Source of the DNA: Halpernia sp048269545
GTDB lineage: Bacteria; Bacteroidota; Bacteroidia; Flavobacteriales; Weeksellaceae
Reading direction: 5' to 3'
Assembly: GCF_048269545.1 (NCBI RefSeq)
Contig: NZ_JBLXIJ010000002.1
Span: 62,001 to 126,000 of the forward strand
DNA: 64,000 nt
The position numbers and the translations under genes are program-made. The notes below the pieces were generated by a model. That model worked only from the letters and a program-made list of their open reading frames with translations. It was not told the origin of the DNA and made no database searches. Below are positions 41,112-50,223 of this stretch, one piece after another; position 1 is the stretch's first letter, and each line of letters starts with the position of its first letter.

Positions 41112-41420
41112 TTAATTTAATTCATTAAATAATTCCGTTAAACTTTCCGCTTTATTACTTTGCACTTGATTTACCTTTTCACCATTTTTAAAAATAGCAA
41201 ATGTTGGTAAATTATCAACTTGTGCTAATTTTCTACTTTCTGGCAATTTTTCTGCATCAACGTAATAGAAAGGAATGGCATCATTTTCAGCCGCTAATTT
41301 TTTAAATTTTGGCTTCATGATTCTGCAGTTTCCACACCAACTTGCACCATATTGAACAACTACTTTGTCGTTGTTTTTTACTATTTCCTGTAAATTATCT
41401 TCTGTTAATTCTGTGTACAT
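41112..41420 (-). CDS. Thioredoxin
   Basis: 102 residues with the active site W28-C29-G-N-C32, a variant of WCGPC in which Asn replaces Pro, and the cis-Pro in DNLPTFAIFKNGEKV. It probably reduces the neighbouring peroxiredoxin (inference). A terminator lies between the two genes, so it may be separately transcribed. The Asn in the active site is expected to change the redox potential relative to WCGPC. Confidence 0.9.
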   Translation of the reverse strand: MYTELTEDNLQEIVKNNDKVVVQYGASWCGNCRIMKPKFKKLAAENDAIPFYYVDAEKLPESRKLAQVDNLPTFAIFKNGEKVNQVQSNKAESLTELFNELN

Positions 41421-41435
41421 TTTAATATTTTTTTA

Positions 41436-41473
41436 TAAAAAAAACTCGAAAGGCTACTTAAAACAATTCGAGT
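41436..41473 (-). terminator. Terminator of the peroxiredoxin gene
   Basis: On the minus strand ACTCGAA..TTCGAGT (arms 41473-41467 and 41450-41444) with a 16-nt loop is followed by eight T's. It separates peroxiredoxin from thioredoxin. Confidence 0.8.
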
Positions 41474-41497
41474 CTTTTTGAATTTTAAATTTAATAT

Positions 41498-42130
41498 TTA
41501 GTGTTTTGCTAAATAATCTGCGGTCGATTTTCTATCTGCATGCATTGCATCTTTTCCTTCTTCCCAATTTGCAGGGCAAACTTCACCATGTTTTTGAACG
41601 TGTGTATAAGCATCTACCATTCTTAAAAATTCTTTTACATTTCTTCCAAGAGGCATATCATTTACACTTTCGTGGAAAATTTTTCCCGTTTCATCGATTA
41701 AATAAGTGGCTCTGTAAGTAACATTTGAACCTGTAAATGATTCTTGTCCTTCATCATCGTAATCAAAATCTTGATCCACAATTCCTAATAAATTGGCCAA
41801 TTGACGGTGTGTATCAGATAAGATTGGATAAGTTATTCCTTCAATTCCACCGTTATCTTTTGCAGTATTTAACCATGCAAAATGAACTTCATTACTATCG
41901 CAAGAGGCTCCAATAATTATGGTGTTTCTTTTTTTAAACTCTTCTTGAGCTTCTTGAAAAGCGTGAAGTTCTGTTGGACAAACAAATGTAAAATCTTTTG
42001 GATACCAAAATAACAATACTTTTTGTTGATTTTTAGTTGCTTCTTCTAAAACATTTATTCTCAAATCATCACCCATTTCAGACATTGCGTCGATGGTAAC
42101 ATTTGGAAATTTTCTTCCTACTAATGACAT
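41498..42130 (-). CDS. 2-Cys peroxiredoxin (AhpC/Prx1 class)
   Basis: 210 residues. Peroxidatic C51 lies in DFTFVCPTELHAF and the resolving Cys in HGEVCPANWEEGKDAM near residue 183, as in AhpC/Prx1-type dimeric enzymes. It reduces H2O2 and organic hydroperoxides with electrons from thioredoxin. It carries its own promoter and a terminator. No OxyR gene or box was recognised nearby. Confidence 0.93.
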   Translation of the reverse strand: MSLVGRKFPNVTIDAMSEMGDDLRINVLEEATKNQQKVLLFWYPKDFTFVCPTELHAFQEAQEEFKKRNTIIIGASCDSNEVHFAWLNTAKDNGGIEGITYPILSDTHRQLANLLGIVDQDFDYDDEGQESFTGSNVTYRATYLIDETGKIFHESVNDMPLGRNVKEFLRMVDAYTHVQKHGEVCPANWEEGKDAMHADRKSTADYLAKH

Positions 42131-42159
42131 ATCTTTATATTTTTTAATTATTTATAGTA

Positions 42160-42167
42160 CAAATTTA
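42160..42167 (-). promoter_or_regulatory. -7 promoter element (TAAATTTG) of the peroxiredoxin gene
   Basis: TAAATTTGTAC on the minus strand, 29 nt before the ATG at 42130, identical over 11 bases to the fabI and ferredoxin boxes. -33 not clear. Confidence 0.55.
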
Positions 42168-42298
42168 CAATACTTTTGTCTATTAAAAAATTAATATTGA
42201 TTAATAAAATCTATTTACAATATTTTTTTAATTTAAATTAACTCTCATTTCGCAGAATAAAAAATGGGAATTTCTATTCTTAAAAAAAATTTATAAAA

Positions 42299-43498
42299 TT
42301 AATTTACTTCAATATTATTTAATAATTCTCTTATTCTTTTCATCGCTTCAATAAGATTTTTTTCTGATGTTGCATACGAAAAGCGCAAACATTCTGGACT
42401 TCCGAAGGAAACACCACCAACGGTTGCTACATTGGCTTTTTCTAATAAAAACATGGCAAAATCATCAGAATTATTTATTTTAATTCCATCTAAAGTTTTT
42501 CCAATATAATAAGAAATATCCGGGAAAAAATAAAATGCAGATTTTGGTAAAAATATTTTAAAACCTTTAATTTTTTTTAATAAATCAAAAACCAAATCAC
42601 GTCTCTTTTGAAAAGCTTCAATCATAAAATGAAATTCTGCAGGATTAGTTTGCAAAGCAGTAATTGCAGCTTGTTGTGCAATTGTATTTGCGCCGCTTGT
42701 CATTTGTCCCTGAATTTTTTCACAAGCTTTTGCCAACCAATCAGGACACGCAGAATAACCAATTCTCCATCCCGTCATAGCGTAAGCTTTTGACATTCCA
42801 TTGATTACTGCAACTTGCTCTTTAATTTCCGGAAACTGTGCAATTGAAGTATGTTTGGTTTCGTAATTAATAAATTCATAAATTTCATCTGAAATTACCG
42901 TCACGTGTGGATATTTTGCAATCACTTTTGCTAAAGACTTTAATTCTTCATAAGTGTAATAACTTCCAGAGGGATTGCAAGGTGAACTGTATAAAATTGC
43001 TTTTGTTTTGGGAGTAATTGCATTTTCCAATTGTTCTGCTGTCATTTTAAAATCAGTGGTATAATCGGTTTTAATAAAAACTGATTTCCCATCCATCATT
43101 TTTACCATTTCATCGTAACTAACCCAATAAGGCGCTGGTAAAATTACTTCATCACCTTCATTTAGAAGTGCTGCTAAAACATTTATAATAGATTGTTTTG
43201 CTCCATTAGAAACGCATATTTGTGTAGGTTTAAAATCTAAATTATTATCTCTTTTAAGTTTAAGACAAATTGCTTCTCTAAGTTCTAAAAATCCAGGAAC
43301 AGGAGAGTAATGACTAAAATTTTCTTCGATGGCTTTAAATGCGGCTTTTTTAATACTTTCAGGAACATCAAAATCGGGTTCTCCTAAAGTTAAACTAATG
43401 ACGTCAAAACCTTCGGCTTTCATTTCCCGCGCTTTATTAGACATTACAAATGTTTGCGAAAAGCTCAATCGCTTTAATCTGTCAGATAATAAATCCAT
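42299..43498 (-). CDS. Class I pyridoxal-phosphate aminotransferase (aspartate aminotransferase-like)
   Basis: 399 residues, AspC-type subfamily Ib. Key parts: SLTLGEPDFDVP, YSPVPGFLELREAI, PAPYWVSY, YSSPCNPSGSYYT (Asn contact), VISDEIYEFINYE (Asp-Tyr contacts), the PLP lysine in NGMSKAYAMTGWRIGYSA and the C-terminal Arg in LRFSYATSEKN. It transfers amino groups between aspartate/aromatic amino acids and 2-oxoglutarate; exact specificity is inferred. Single gene, divergent from rsmG. Confidence 0.9.
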   Translation of the reverse strand: MDLLSDRLKRLSFSQTFVMSNKAREMKAEGFDVISLTLGEPDFDVPESIKKAAFKAIEENFSHYSPVPGFLELREAICLKLKRDNNLDFKPTQICVSNGAKQSIINVLAALLNEGDEVILPAPYWVSYDEMVKMMDGKSVFIKTDYTTDFKMTAEQLENAITPKTKAILYSSPCNPSGSYYTYEELKSLAKVIAKYPHVTVISDEIYEFINYETKHTSIAQFPEIKEQVAVINGMSKAYAMTGWRIGYSACPDWLAKACEKIQGQMTSGANTIAQQAAITALQTNPAEFHFMIEAFQKRRDLVFDLLKKIKGFKIFLPKSAFYFFPDISYYIGKTLDGIKINNSDDFAMFLLEKANVATVGGVSFGSPECLRFSYATSEKNLIEAMKRIRELLNNIEVN

Positions 43499-43569
43499 GT
43501 ATTATTAAGTTTTAACAAATATAAAAATTTGATTTGAGTTAAGCACTTTCATTTCAATCTTAAAACCTT

Positions 43570-43577
43570 TATTTTTG
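43570..43577 (+). promoter_or_regulatory. rsmG: -7 promoter element (TATTTTTG) of rsmG
   Basis: TATTTTTGC lies 17 nt before the ATG at 43595 and fits TAnnTTTG. Confidence 0.5.
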
Positions 43578-43594
43578 CATTTATATTCTAAATT

Positions 43595-44230
43595 ATGTCC
43601 AAAAATATCATTTCCAAATATTTTCCAAATATTACAGAAAATCAAAAAAAACAATTTGATTTATTGCAAGAATTATACAGCGATTGGAATGAAAAAATCA
43701 ACGTAATTTCTCGGAAAGACATGGACGCATTATATGAAAAACATATTTTACATTCTCTAGGAATTGCAAAAGTAATGACATTTTCTAAAGGAACAAGAGT
43801 TTTAGATGTTGGTACAGGTGGGGGATTTCCTGGAATTCCACTTGCAATATTATTTCCCGAAACGCATTTTACGTTAGTGGATTCTATAGGTAAAAAAATT
43901 ACTGTTGTGAAAAACATTGCAGAAAGTTTAGATTTAAAAAATTTAGAAGCATATCATGAAAGAGCGGAAAATATAAAAGGAAAATTTCATTTTGTAGTAA
44001 GTAGAGCAGTAACACAAATGCCCGTTTTCTTGCGTTGGTTAAAAGGGAAATTTGAAAAAGAACAAATTAATACAAAACACAACGGCGTTTTATATTTAAA
44101 AGGTGGTGATTTAGGAGAAGAATTGCAAGGCATAAAAGCAGAAATTTTTCAATTAAAAAATTATTTTGAAGAAGAGTTTTTTGAAACTAAAAAAGTGGTT
44201 TATATTTCTAAAGGACATTTTAATTCTTGA
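43595..44230 (+). CDS. rsmG: 16S rRNA (guanine-527-N7) methyltransferase
   Basis: 211 residues. It methylates G527 of 16S rRNA with S-adenosylmethionine. The signature VLDVGTGGGFPGIPLAILFPE (split here around residue 70-90), FTLVDSIGKKITVV and FVVSRAVTQMP are all present, as is the N-terminal helical part with LYSDWNEKINVISR. A single gene 148 nt before the nuclease. Confidence 0.94.
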   Translation: MSKNIISKYFPNITENQKKQFDLLQELYSDWNEKINVISRKDMDALYEKHILHSLGIAKVMTFSKGTRVLDVGTGGGFPGIPLAILFPETHFTLVDSIGKKITVVKNIAESLDLKNLEAYHERAENIKGKFHFVVSRAVTQMPVFLRWLKGKFEKEQINTKHNGVLYLKGGDLGEELQGIKAEIFQLKNYFEEEFFETKKVVYISKGHFNS

Positions 44231-44377
44231 GTTGTTATTTTAAAAATATTTTTTAGACCAAAGTTTATTTTAAGTTCACGGAATCTGCGATTTTTTTTAA
44301 ATATTCTAAAAAAATAAATTGAGATTACTTTCATTTTCGTTAAATTTAAAACTCTTTTATAAACTAAGACTATTTTA

Positions 44378-47110
44378 ATGAAATTTTTAAATAAAATCAT
44401 CGACGATTTACTCGAAAAAAGTGAAGATCTTTCCAACTTTAATCTTGTTTTACCTGGAAAAAGACCTGTTGTTTTTATCAAAAGAATTTTGTCAGAGAAA
44501 GGTTATAGTGGATTTTTACCACAGTTTTTTACAATAGAAGAACTTTTAAAAAGCATTGCACAAACACAACATATTAAAGGAATTGCACTTTGGCTTTTTG
44601 CTTACGAAGTCTATAAAACACAGCAAGATGAAGATTTTTCTAATTTCTTAAAATGGTTTCCGACGGTTTTAAAAGATTGGGACGATATACTAAAATTTTC
44701 AAATGATTTTGAAAAGATTTTAGTGGTAATGGCTGACGAAGAAAATATTAAAAATTGGGCTAAAAACTTAGATCCAGAGGAAGAAAATCCAAGAAATAAA
44801 TTTTTAAATTTCTGGCGTAAACAAAGAAATTTTATTCCACTCTTAAAATTAAAATTACAAGAAAAAAATTACGCAACAAGCGGAATGTTGCACGAAATAG
44901 TTAGAAATAAAATTAAAGATTTTGCTTTAGAAACTAGTAGTGAATTTGTATTTTGTGGTTTTAATGCTTTCACGCCAACTGAAAAAAAATTGGTGAAAGA
45001 ACTTTTAAAATGGGACAAAGGAATTTGCTATTTTCAAGCAGATGATTATTACATAAAAGATTTTCGGCAAGAATCTGGTAAATTTTTAAGAGAACATAAA
45101 ACCTGGTCAGAATTTAATGACAGCCGAAAATTCAATTGGATTGAAGATGATTTTAAAAAAGAAAAAAATATAAAAATATTTGAAGTTTCGGGTAATATTT
45201 CACAGACAAAATTATTACCAGAAATTTTTTCTGAATTATCAAATGGAAATATTGAGCAATTTGATTTTAGCAAAACTGCAATAATTTTGCTTGATGAAAA
45301 TTTGCTACCACCAACTTTAGATTCTTTAGCTGCGATTGAAAGAATTAATATTACGATGGGTTTTCCATTGAAAAATCTCGGTTTTTCTAATGCGATGAAG
45401 AAATTATTTCACCTTCAAAAACAACTTCAAAAGCAAAGTTCCACTTATTATTACAAAGACGTTTTACCGATTTTAGATGAATTGCCAAAAGCAGAAAATG
45501 ATAATTCAATTATTCTCAATTTTAAAAAATTATTGCAAGAAAGAAACATTATTTATATTTCTAAAAAGTTATTAGAACAAGAACTTTTTGAGTTGTCATA
45601 TTTTAATTTATTTCAGAAACAATCAGCAAAAGAATTTTTAAAAAAATTAATTAATTACTGTTTTCAGTTGAAATTTTTAGATTTAGACGATATTCTTTTT
45701 GAAAATATTTCACACTTTGAAACTGCGTTTAAGACTTTAGAAAACCAATTAAAAGATTACAATTTTGAAATGGAAATTGAAAGTCTGGAAATTTTAATTA
45801 ATCATTTAGTAAACACAGAAAGTATTGATTTTAAAGGAGAACCATTGCAAGGTCTACAAGTTATGGGACTTTTAGAAACACGGCTTTTAAATTTTGAAAA
45901 TATTATTTTACTTTCAGTAAACGAAGGGAAATTACCGCTTGGAAATTCGCAAAATACTTATTTGCCTTTTGATGTTCGGCGCGAATTTGATTTGCATACT
46001 TATTTAGAAAATGATAGTATCTATGCATATCACTTTTACAGATTATTACAAGATTCTAAAAATATTTATTTGCTTTATAATGCTTTGAGTTCGGGCGTAA
46101 ATACAGGTGAAAAAAGCAGATTTATTACACAGTTAGAAATTGAAAGTGGTCATAATATTGAACATTTTGTGGTTGAAAATACAATTCAACCAGTTAACCA
46201 AGATCTGATGATAATTGAAAAAACAGATGATGTTTTAGATAAATTAAAACAATGGAAAAATCGTGTTTCTGCTTCACATTTAAATAGTTTTTTATACAAT
46301 CCAATTGATTTCTACTTATCAAAAATTTTAAATACTTATTCTGAAGATGAAGTAGAAGAGGAGCTTTCACAAAGAAATTATGGAAATTTAGTGCATTATT
46401 CTCTACAATTTTTATATAACAAAATATTAAGTAAAGTATTAATAAATAAAGATTTAGAGGATTTACTTTTACAAGTAGATGAAGCTTTAGAACACGCTAT
46501 TAAAATTTTAAATCATGAAAAAGAATTTTATTTAAAAGGAATGAATTTCGTTCATAAATCGATTGCGAGTAGAGTAGTGACAGATATTTTGACTTACGAT
46601 TTAAATTTAATAAAAAAAGGAAACAAACTTGAGATTTTTGCCTTAGAAATGAAAGTTGAAAATATAGAATTTCCTATTTCTGATTCTGAAAATGTTAAAC
46701 TTTATGGCTTTATTGACAGAATTGACCGCTTAAATGGAACTTTAAGAATTATTGATTATAAAACTTCTAAGACCAAAAAGTTATTAATTTCAGCTCCTAA
46801 AAAAATAGAAGACGAAGAAAAATTAAAACAATTATTTTTCAACAGCGATTATAAGCAAGCAATGCAATTATGTTTTTACGCTTTTTCAATTTTATCTGCA
46901 AAATTATTTCCCGATACTCAATTAGAATGTGGAATTTGGAGTTTTGCAGAAACTGGAAAAGGCGTTCAAAGTTTGAAAATATTTGATGAAAAAGAATTAA
47001 ATCTAAATAATCTAGAAATGCCTTTAATTAGTATAAGAAATTTAATTTTAGAAATTCTAAATCCAGAAATTCCTTTTACAGAAAATATTCCAGCAAGTTA
47101 CTCTAACTAA
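44378..47110 (+). CDS. AddB-like PD-(D/E)XK nuclease
   Basis: 910 residues. N-terminal and middle parts look like a degenerate superfamily 1 helicase body (FNLVLPGKRPVVFIKRIL, GLQVMGLLETRLLNFENIILLSVNEGKLP), as in AddB. The C-terminal nuclease starts about 645 (RVSASHLNSFLYNPIDFYLSKIL, GNLVHYSLQFL) and has its active core at about 776-797, GFIDRIDRLNGTL then IIDYKTSK (D, D, K). The four iron-sulfur cysteines of Bacillus AddB are not evident. Probably a subunit of a double-strand-break resection enzyme; the AddA partner is not in the window. Its end overlaps the acyl-CoA dehydrogenase by 8 nt, convergently. Confidence 0.82.
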   Translation: MKFLNKIIDDLLEKSEDLSNFNLVLPGKRPVVFIKRILSEKGYSGFLPQFFTIEELLKSIAQTQHIKGIALWLFAYEVYKTQQDEDFSNFLKWFPTVLKDWDDILKFSNDFEKILVVMADEENIKNWAKNLDPEEENPRNKFLNFWRKQRNFIPLLKLKLQEKNYATSGMLHEIVRNKIKDFALETSSEFVFCGFNAFTPTEKKLVKELLKWDKGICYFQADDYYIKDFRQESGKFLREHKTWSEFNDSRKFNWIEDDFKKEKNIKIFEVSGNISQTKLLPEIFSELSNGNIEQFDFSKTAIILLDENLLPPTLDSLAAIERINITMGFPLKNLGFSNAMKKLFHLQKQLQKQSSTYYYKDVLPILDELPKAENDNSIILNFKKLLQERNIIYISKKLLEQELFELSYFNLFQKQSAKEFLKKLINYCFQLKFLDLDDILFENISHFETAFKTLENQLKDYNFEMEIESLEILINHLVNTESIDFKGEPLQGLQVMGLLETRLLNFENIILLSVNEGKLPLGNSQNTYLPFDVRREFDLHTYLENDSIYAYHFYRLLQDSKNIYLLYNALSSGVNTGEKSRFITQLEIESGHNIEHFVVENTIQPVNQDLMIIEKTDDVLDKLKQWKNRVSASHLNSFLYNPIDFYLSKILNTYSEDEVEEELSQRNYGNLVHYSLQFLYNKILSKVLINKDLEDLLLQVDEALEHAIKILNHEKEFYLKGMNFVHKSIASRVVTDILTYDLNLIKKGNKLEIFALEMKVENIEFPISDSENVKLYGFIDRIDRLNGTLRIIDYKTSKTKKLLISAPKKIEDEEKLKQLFFNSDYKQAMQLCFYAFSILSAKLFPDTQLECGIWSFAETGKGVQSLKIFDEKELNLNNLEMPLISIRNLILEILNPEIPFTENIPASYSN

Positions 47111-48284
47111 AAGCGTTAATTCCTGTAATATCCATTCCTGTAATCAGTAAATGAACATCGTGCGTTCCTTCGTAAGTGATTACAGATTCAAGATTTGCGG
47201 CATGTCTCATCATCGGAAATTCTCCCATAATTCCCATTCCGCCGAGAATTTGTCGGGATTCTCTTGCAATTTCAATCGCCATTTTTACATTATTTCTTTT
47301 AGCCATAGAAATTTGTGCAGGTGTTGCTTTATGATCATTTTTAAGATTTCCCAATTGCCAACAAAGTAATTGAGATTTTGTAATTTCTGTTAAAAATTCT
47401 GCTAATTTTTTCTGTTGAAGTTGAAATCCAGCAATTGCTTTTCCAAATTGTTTTCTTTCTTTGGAATATTGCAAAGCGGTGCAATAACAATCAATTGCAG
47501 CACCAATAACGCCCCAAGAAATTCCATATCGCGCAGAATTTAAACAAGATAAAGGTCCTTTCAATCCCGAAACATTTGGTAATATATTTTCTTTAGGAAC
47601 TTTTACATTTGAGAAAACCAATTCACCAGTTTTGGAAGCGCGAAGACTCCATTTATTATGAGTTTCTGGTGTAGAAAATCCTTCAAAACCACGTTCAACA
47701 ATTAATCCGCAAACTTTTCCATTTTCATCTTTTGCCCAAACTACGGCAATATCACAAATTGGTGCATTTGTAATCCACATTTTTGCACCATTTAATAAGT
47801 AATAATCGCCTTCATCGGTAAAATGACTTTCCATAGAACCCGGATCTGAACCGTGATTTGGCTCTGTTAATCCAAAAGAACCAATTAATTCTCCAGTTGC
47901 TAATTTTGGTAAAAATTTCTTTTTTTGTTGTTCACTTCCAAATTCGTTTATAGGAAACATAACTAAAGAAGATTGCACAGAAGCCGCTGAACGAACAGCA
48001 GAATCGCCACGTTCTAATTCCTGCATAATTATTCCGTAAGAAATTTGATCTAATCCAGAACCGCCATATTCTTCGGGAATATATGGTCCTAAAGCACCAA
48101 TTGCACCTAATTCTTTCATCAAATTTGGTAAATCTTTGTGATTTTGCGCAGCTTCGTCAATTTTTGGCATCACGAAACTTTCCACCCAATCTCGAACTGA
48201 TTGACGAATTAATTTATGTTCTTCAGTAAGTAGTTGATCAATTCCAAAATAATCAGGAATTGTGGAAATCGAGTAGTAGGACAT
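47103..48284 (-). CDS. Acyl-CoA dehydrogenase, glutaryl-CoA dehydrogenase-like
   Basis: 393 residues of the FAD-dependent acyl-CoA dehydrogenase family. FAD motifs GSFGLTEPNHGSDPGSM and WITNAPICDIAVVWAKDE, the catalytic Glu in ITYEGTHDVHLLITGMDITG and RQILGGMGIMGEFPMMRH match glutaryl-CoA dehydrogenase, which oxidises and decarboxylates glutaryl-CoA to crotonyl-CoA in lysine breakdown. The PGSM pattern in the substrate loop supports this subclass. A single gene. Confidence 0.88.
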   Translation of the reverse strand: MSYYSISTIPDYFGIDQLLTEEHKLIRQSVRDWVESFVMPKIDEAAQNHKDLPNLMKELGAIGALGPYIPEEYGGSGLDQISYGIIMQELERGDSAVRSAASVQSSLVMFPINEFGSEQQKKKFLPKLATGELIGSFGLTEPNHGSDPGSMESHFTDEGDYYLLNGAKMWITNAPICDIAVVWAKDENGKVCGLIVERGFEGFSTPETHNKWSLRASKTGELVFSNVKVPKENILPNVSGLKGPLSCLNSARYGISWGVIGAAIDCYCTALQYSKERKQFGKAIAGFQLQQKKLAEFLTEITKSQLLCWQLGNLKNDHKATPAQISMAKRNNVKMAIEIARESRQILGGMGIMGEFPMMRHAANLESVITYEGTHDVHLLITGMDITGINAFS

Positions 48285-48344
48285 GCTTTTTTAAATTTTG
48301 TCTAAAGTAAGATTTTTAAAAATTTTGAGGAAATTTATCGGGAA

Positions 48345-49094
48345 TTATTTGTTTAAAAATTTATACAGATAAGGTGCTTTATTTGCAGAACCTGTATATC
48401 TTTTTTCTAAACGTTGCAAAATATTTAAACTCAATATTTTACGCTGAAAATTATTTCTTCGGAATTTTTCATCTAAAATAGTTTCATATAAAGTTTGTAA
48501 TTCTTTCATTGTAAATTTCTCGGGTAAAAGATTACTTCCGACAATATTGTAATCTAGATTTTTACGTAAAAAATCAAGTCCTTTTTTAATAATTTTCTCA
48601 TGATCAAAAGCCATTTGTGGCAATTCATTTACAGAAAACCAAGCGCAAGTTTCATTGAAAGTGTCGGGGAAAGTGTGTGAAATTGTGAAATCTATTAAAG
48701 CAAAATAGGCTGTTGAAATAAAACGTTGATAAATCCAGTGAGTTGCATCTACACTAATATTTCTACTTTTGAGCAATTCTCTGTGCGGATTATTTTCTTC
48801 AGTTCTTTCCACCTCACCAAATGTGTAAAATTGCTGTAAAAATAAATTTTCTAAGTGTGTTCTTTCATACAAAGTTCTTGTAGCTGCATCATCTAAACTT
48901 TCATTTTTAAATACAAAACCTCCTGGAACTGACCATTTATCAACTTCATGGTATTTTAAAAGTAAAACTTTTAATTCATTTTTATTGAAACCAAAAATCA
49001 CACAATCTACGGAAACGTGTTCTACGAATCCTTTTGTATTAAGCAATTCTGAAAGGCTTAATTTATTTTTAGAATCATCAATTTTTTTAATCAT
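48345..49094 (-). CDS. NUDIX-domain transcriptional regulator (NrtR/AraR-like)
   Basis: 249 residues: an N-terminal NUDIX domain (25-165) and a C-terminal winged helix (about 170-240, KFTMKELQTLYETILDEKFRRNNFQRKIL). The NUDIX box GGFVFKNESLDDAATRTLYERT (58-79) has lost the REUXEE catalytic glutamates, so it should bind but not cleave a nucleotide-like ligand. Bacteroidota relatives regulate NAD or pentose genes; the target here is unknown as the only neighbour, 9 nt upstream on the same strand, is a lipoprotein gene. Confidence 0.85.
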   Translation of the reverse strand: MIKKIDDSKNKLSLSELLNTKGFVEHVSVDCVIFGFNKNELKVLLLKYHEVDKWSVPGGFVFKNESLDDAATRTLYERTHLENLFLQQFYTFGEVERTEENNPHRELLKSRNISVDATHWIYQRFISTAYFALIDFTISHTFPDTFNETCAWFSVNELPQMAFDHEKIIKKGLDFLRKNLDYNIVGSNLLPEKFTMKELQTLYETILDEKFRRNNFQRKILSLNILQRLEKRYTGSANKAPYLYKFLNK

Positions 49095-49103
49095 TCTTAA
49101 ATA

Positions 49104-49580
49104 TTATTTTAGCAGATTATTAATTTGGTTACAATTTACTTTTTTAAAAGCATTTTTAGCATCAAATTTTAAACTTTTTGTATCATTAAAATCCCCGAAA
49201 CCTTGTATTAACTCATCATTTTTCTCAATAAAATAAATGGGTGTCTCTGAAGTAACACCTTCACTTTGAAATGTATAAGTTAATTGTAAAGTATCTCCAT
49301 TTTTAAAGCCAGATAAATCTCCAAAAGAAGAGTCTTTTTCTGAATTTCTTACAGCCATTTTCCCGCTAAAAGTTCCTAAATTGTCTATAATATGAACTGC
49401 AGTAGAATCTTTCCCAATAACTTGTAAGTAACAATTCTCTGGAATTTTCTCTATATTAAAGTTTGAATCATTAGAAGTTATTAGAGAATCTGGGACATCC
49501 AATTTTTTTATTTGAGACTCTTCTTTTTTAGAACAACTTAAAACGGAAAGAATTAGTACTGAATAAATAAATAATTTCAT
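49104..49580 (-). CDS. Lipoprotein of unknown function
   Basis: 158 residues from the ATG at 49580 (MKLFIYSVLILSVLSCSKKEE); an ATG seven codons earlier is less likely as it would precede the lipoprotein signal. Lipobox LSVLSC gives the lipidated cysteine C16. The rest is mainly beta (YLQVIGKDSTAVHIIDNLGTF, TLQLTYTFQSEGV, PIYFIEKNDELIQGFGDF). I do not recognise a family. It is directly upstream of the NUDIX regulator gene (9 nt). Confidence 0.75.
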   Translation of the reverse strand: MKLFIYSVLILSVLSCSKKEESQIKKLDVPDSLITSNDSNFNIEKIPENCYLQVIGKDSTAVHIIDNLGTFSGKMAVRNSEKDSSFGDLSGFKNGDTLQLTYTFQSEGVTSETPIYFIEKNDELIQGFGDFNDTKSLKFDAKNAFKKVNCNQINNLLK

Positions 49581-49729
49581 TATATAATAATTTAAAAACA
49601 TTTAAAAATACAAAATCCAAATATTATTTACAAATTATTGATGTGGGAAATTTAAATAATATTTTTGCCTATAATTTATATTATGTTAAATAGAATATTT
49701 TTGAAAACATTCAACTTAGAAAATATTAA

Positions 49730-50155
49730 TCAGTAATTAATATCTTTTCTTCTACTCATCAATGCATCAATAGACAGATTGCCTCCTCCTAAAACAAATA
49801 TTAAAGCATAAATGGCTAAGTAAAGAAAAGCCAATTCTCTATCTGCAAAAACATCTGGTGAATGAATAACAAATCCAGCAATAATCATTGTTAAAATTAA
49901 AGGTAAGCAAAAACTTCTAGTAAATAATCCAAGTATAATAAATATAGAACTTACAAATTCTGCTAAAACAGCTAAAATTAAAGTAAACTTTTCGTTAAAT
50001 CCAAATAAACTAACAAATTGAATTTCTTCACCAGACAGCAATTTTTGTAATTTTGGATAGCCATGTGTAAGCATTGCAAAACCAACAAATATGCGTACCA
50101 AAGATAGTATAATTCCTACTGCATTCTTATTATAAGAAATACTATTAATTTTCAT
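49730..50155 (-). CDS. DoxX family membrane protein
   Basis: 141 residues with four membrane helices and the DoxX patterns LVRIFVGFAMLTHGYPKL and FIILGLFTRSFCLPLILTMIIA. Family members are small quinone-related or stress-linked inner-membrane proteins; function here is open. The short basic end DALMSRRKD is cytosolic. Single gene. Confidence 0.87.
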   Translation of the reverse strand: MKINSISYNKNAVGIILSLVRIFVGFAMLTHGYPKLQKLLSGEEIQFVSLFGFNEKFTLILAVLAEFVSSIFIILGLFTRSFCLPLILTMIIAGFVIHSPDVFADRELAFLYLAIYALIFVLGGGNLSIDALMSRRKDINY

Positions 50156-50223
50156 AATTATTAGAGTTTAAACAAAATTATACAAATTTTAATAAATTTC
50201 CTAAATATATTTTTTGCTAAAGC

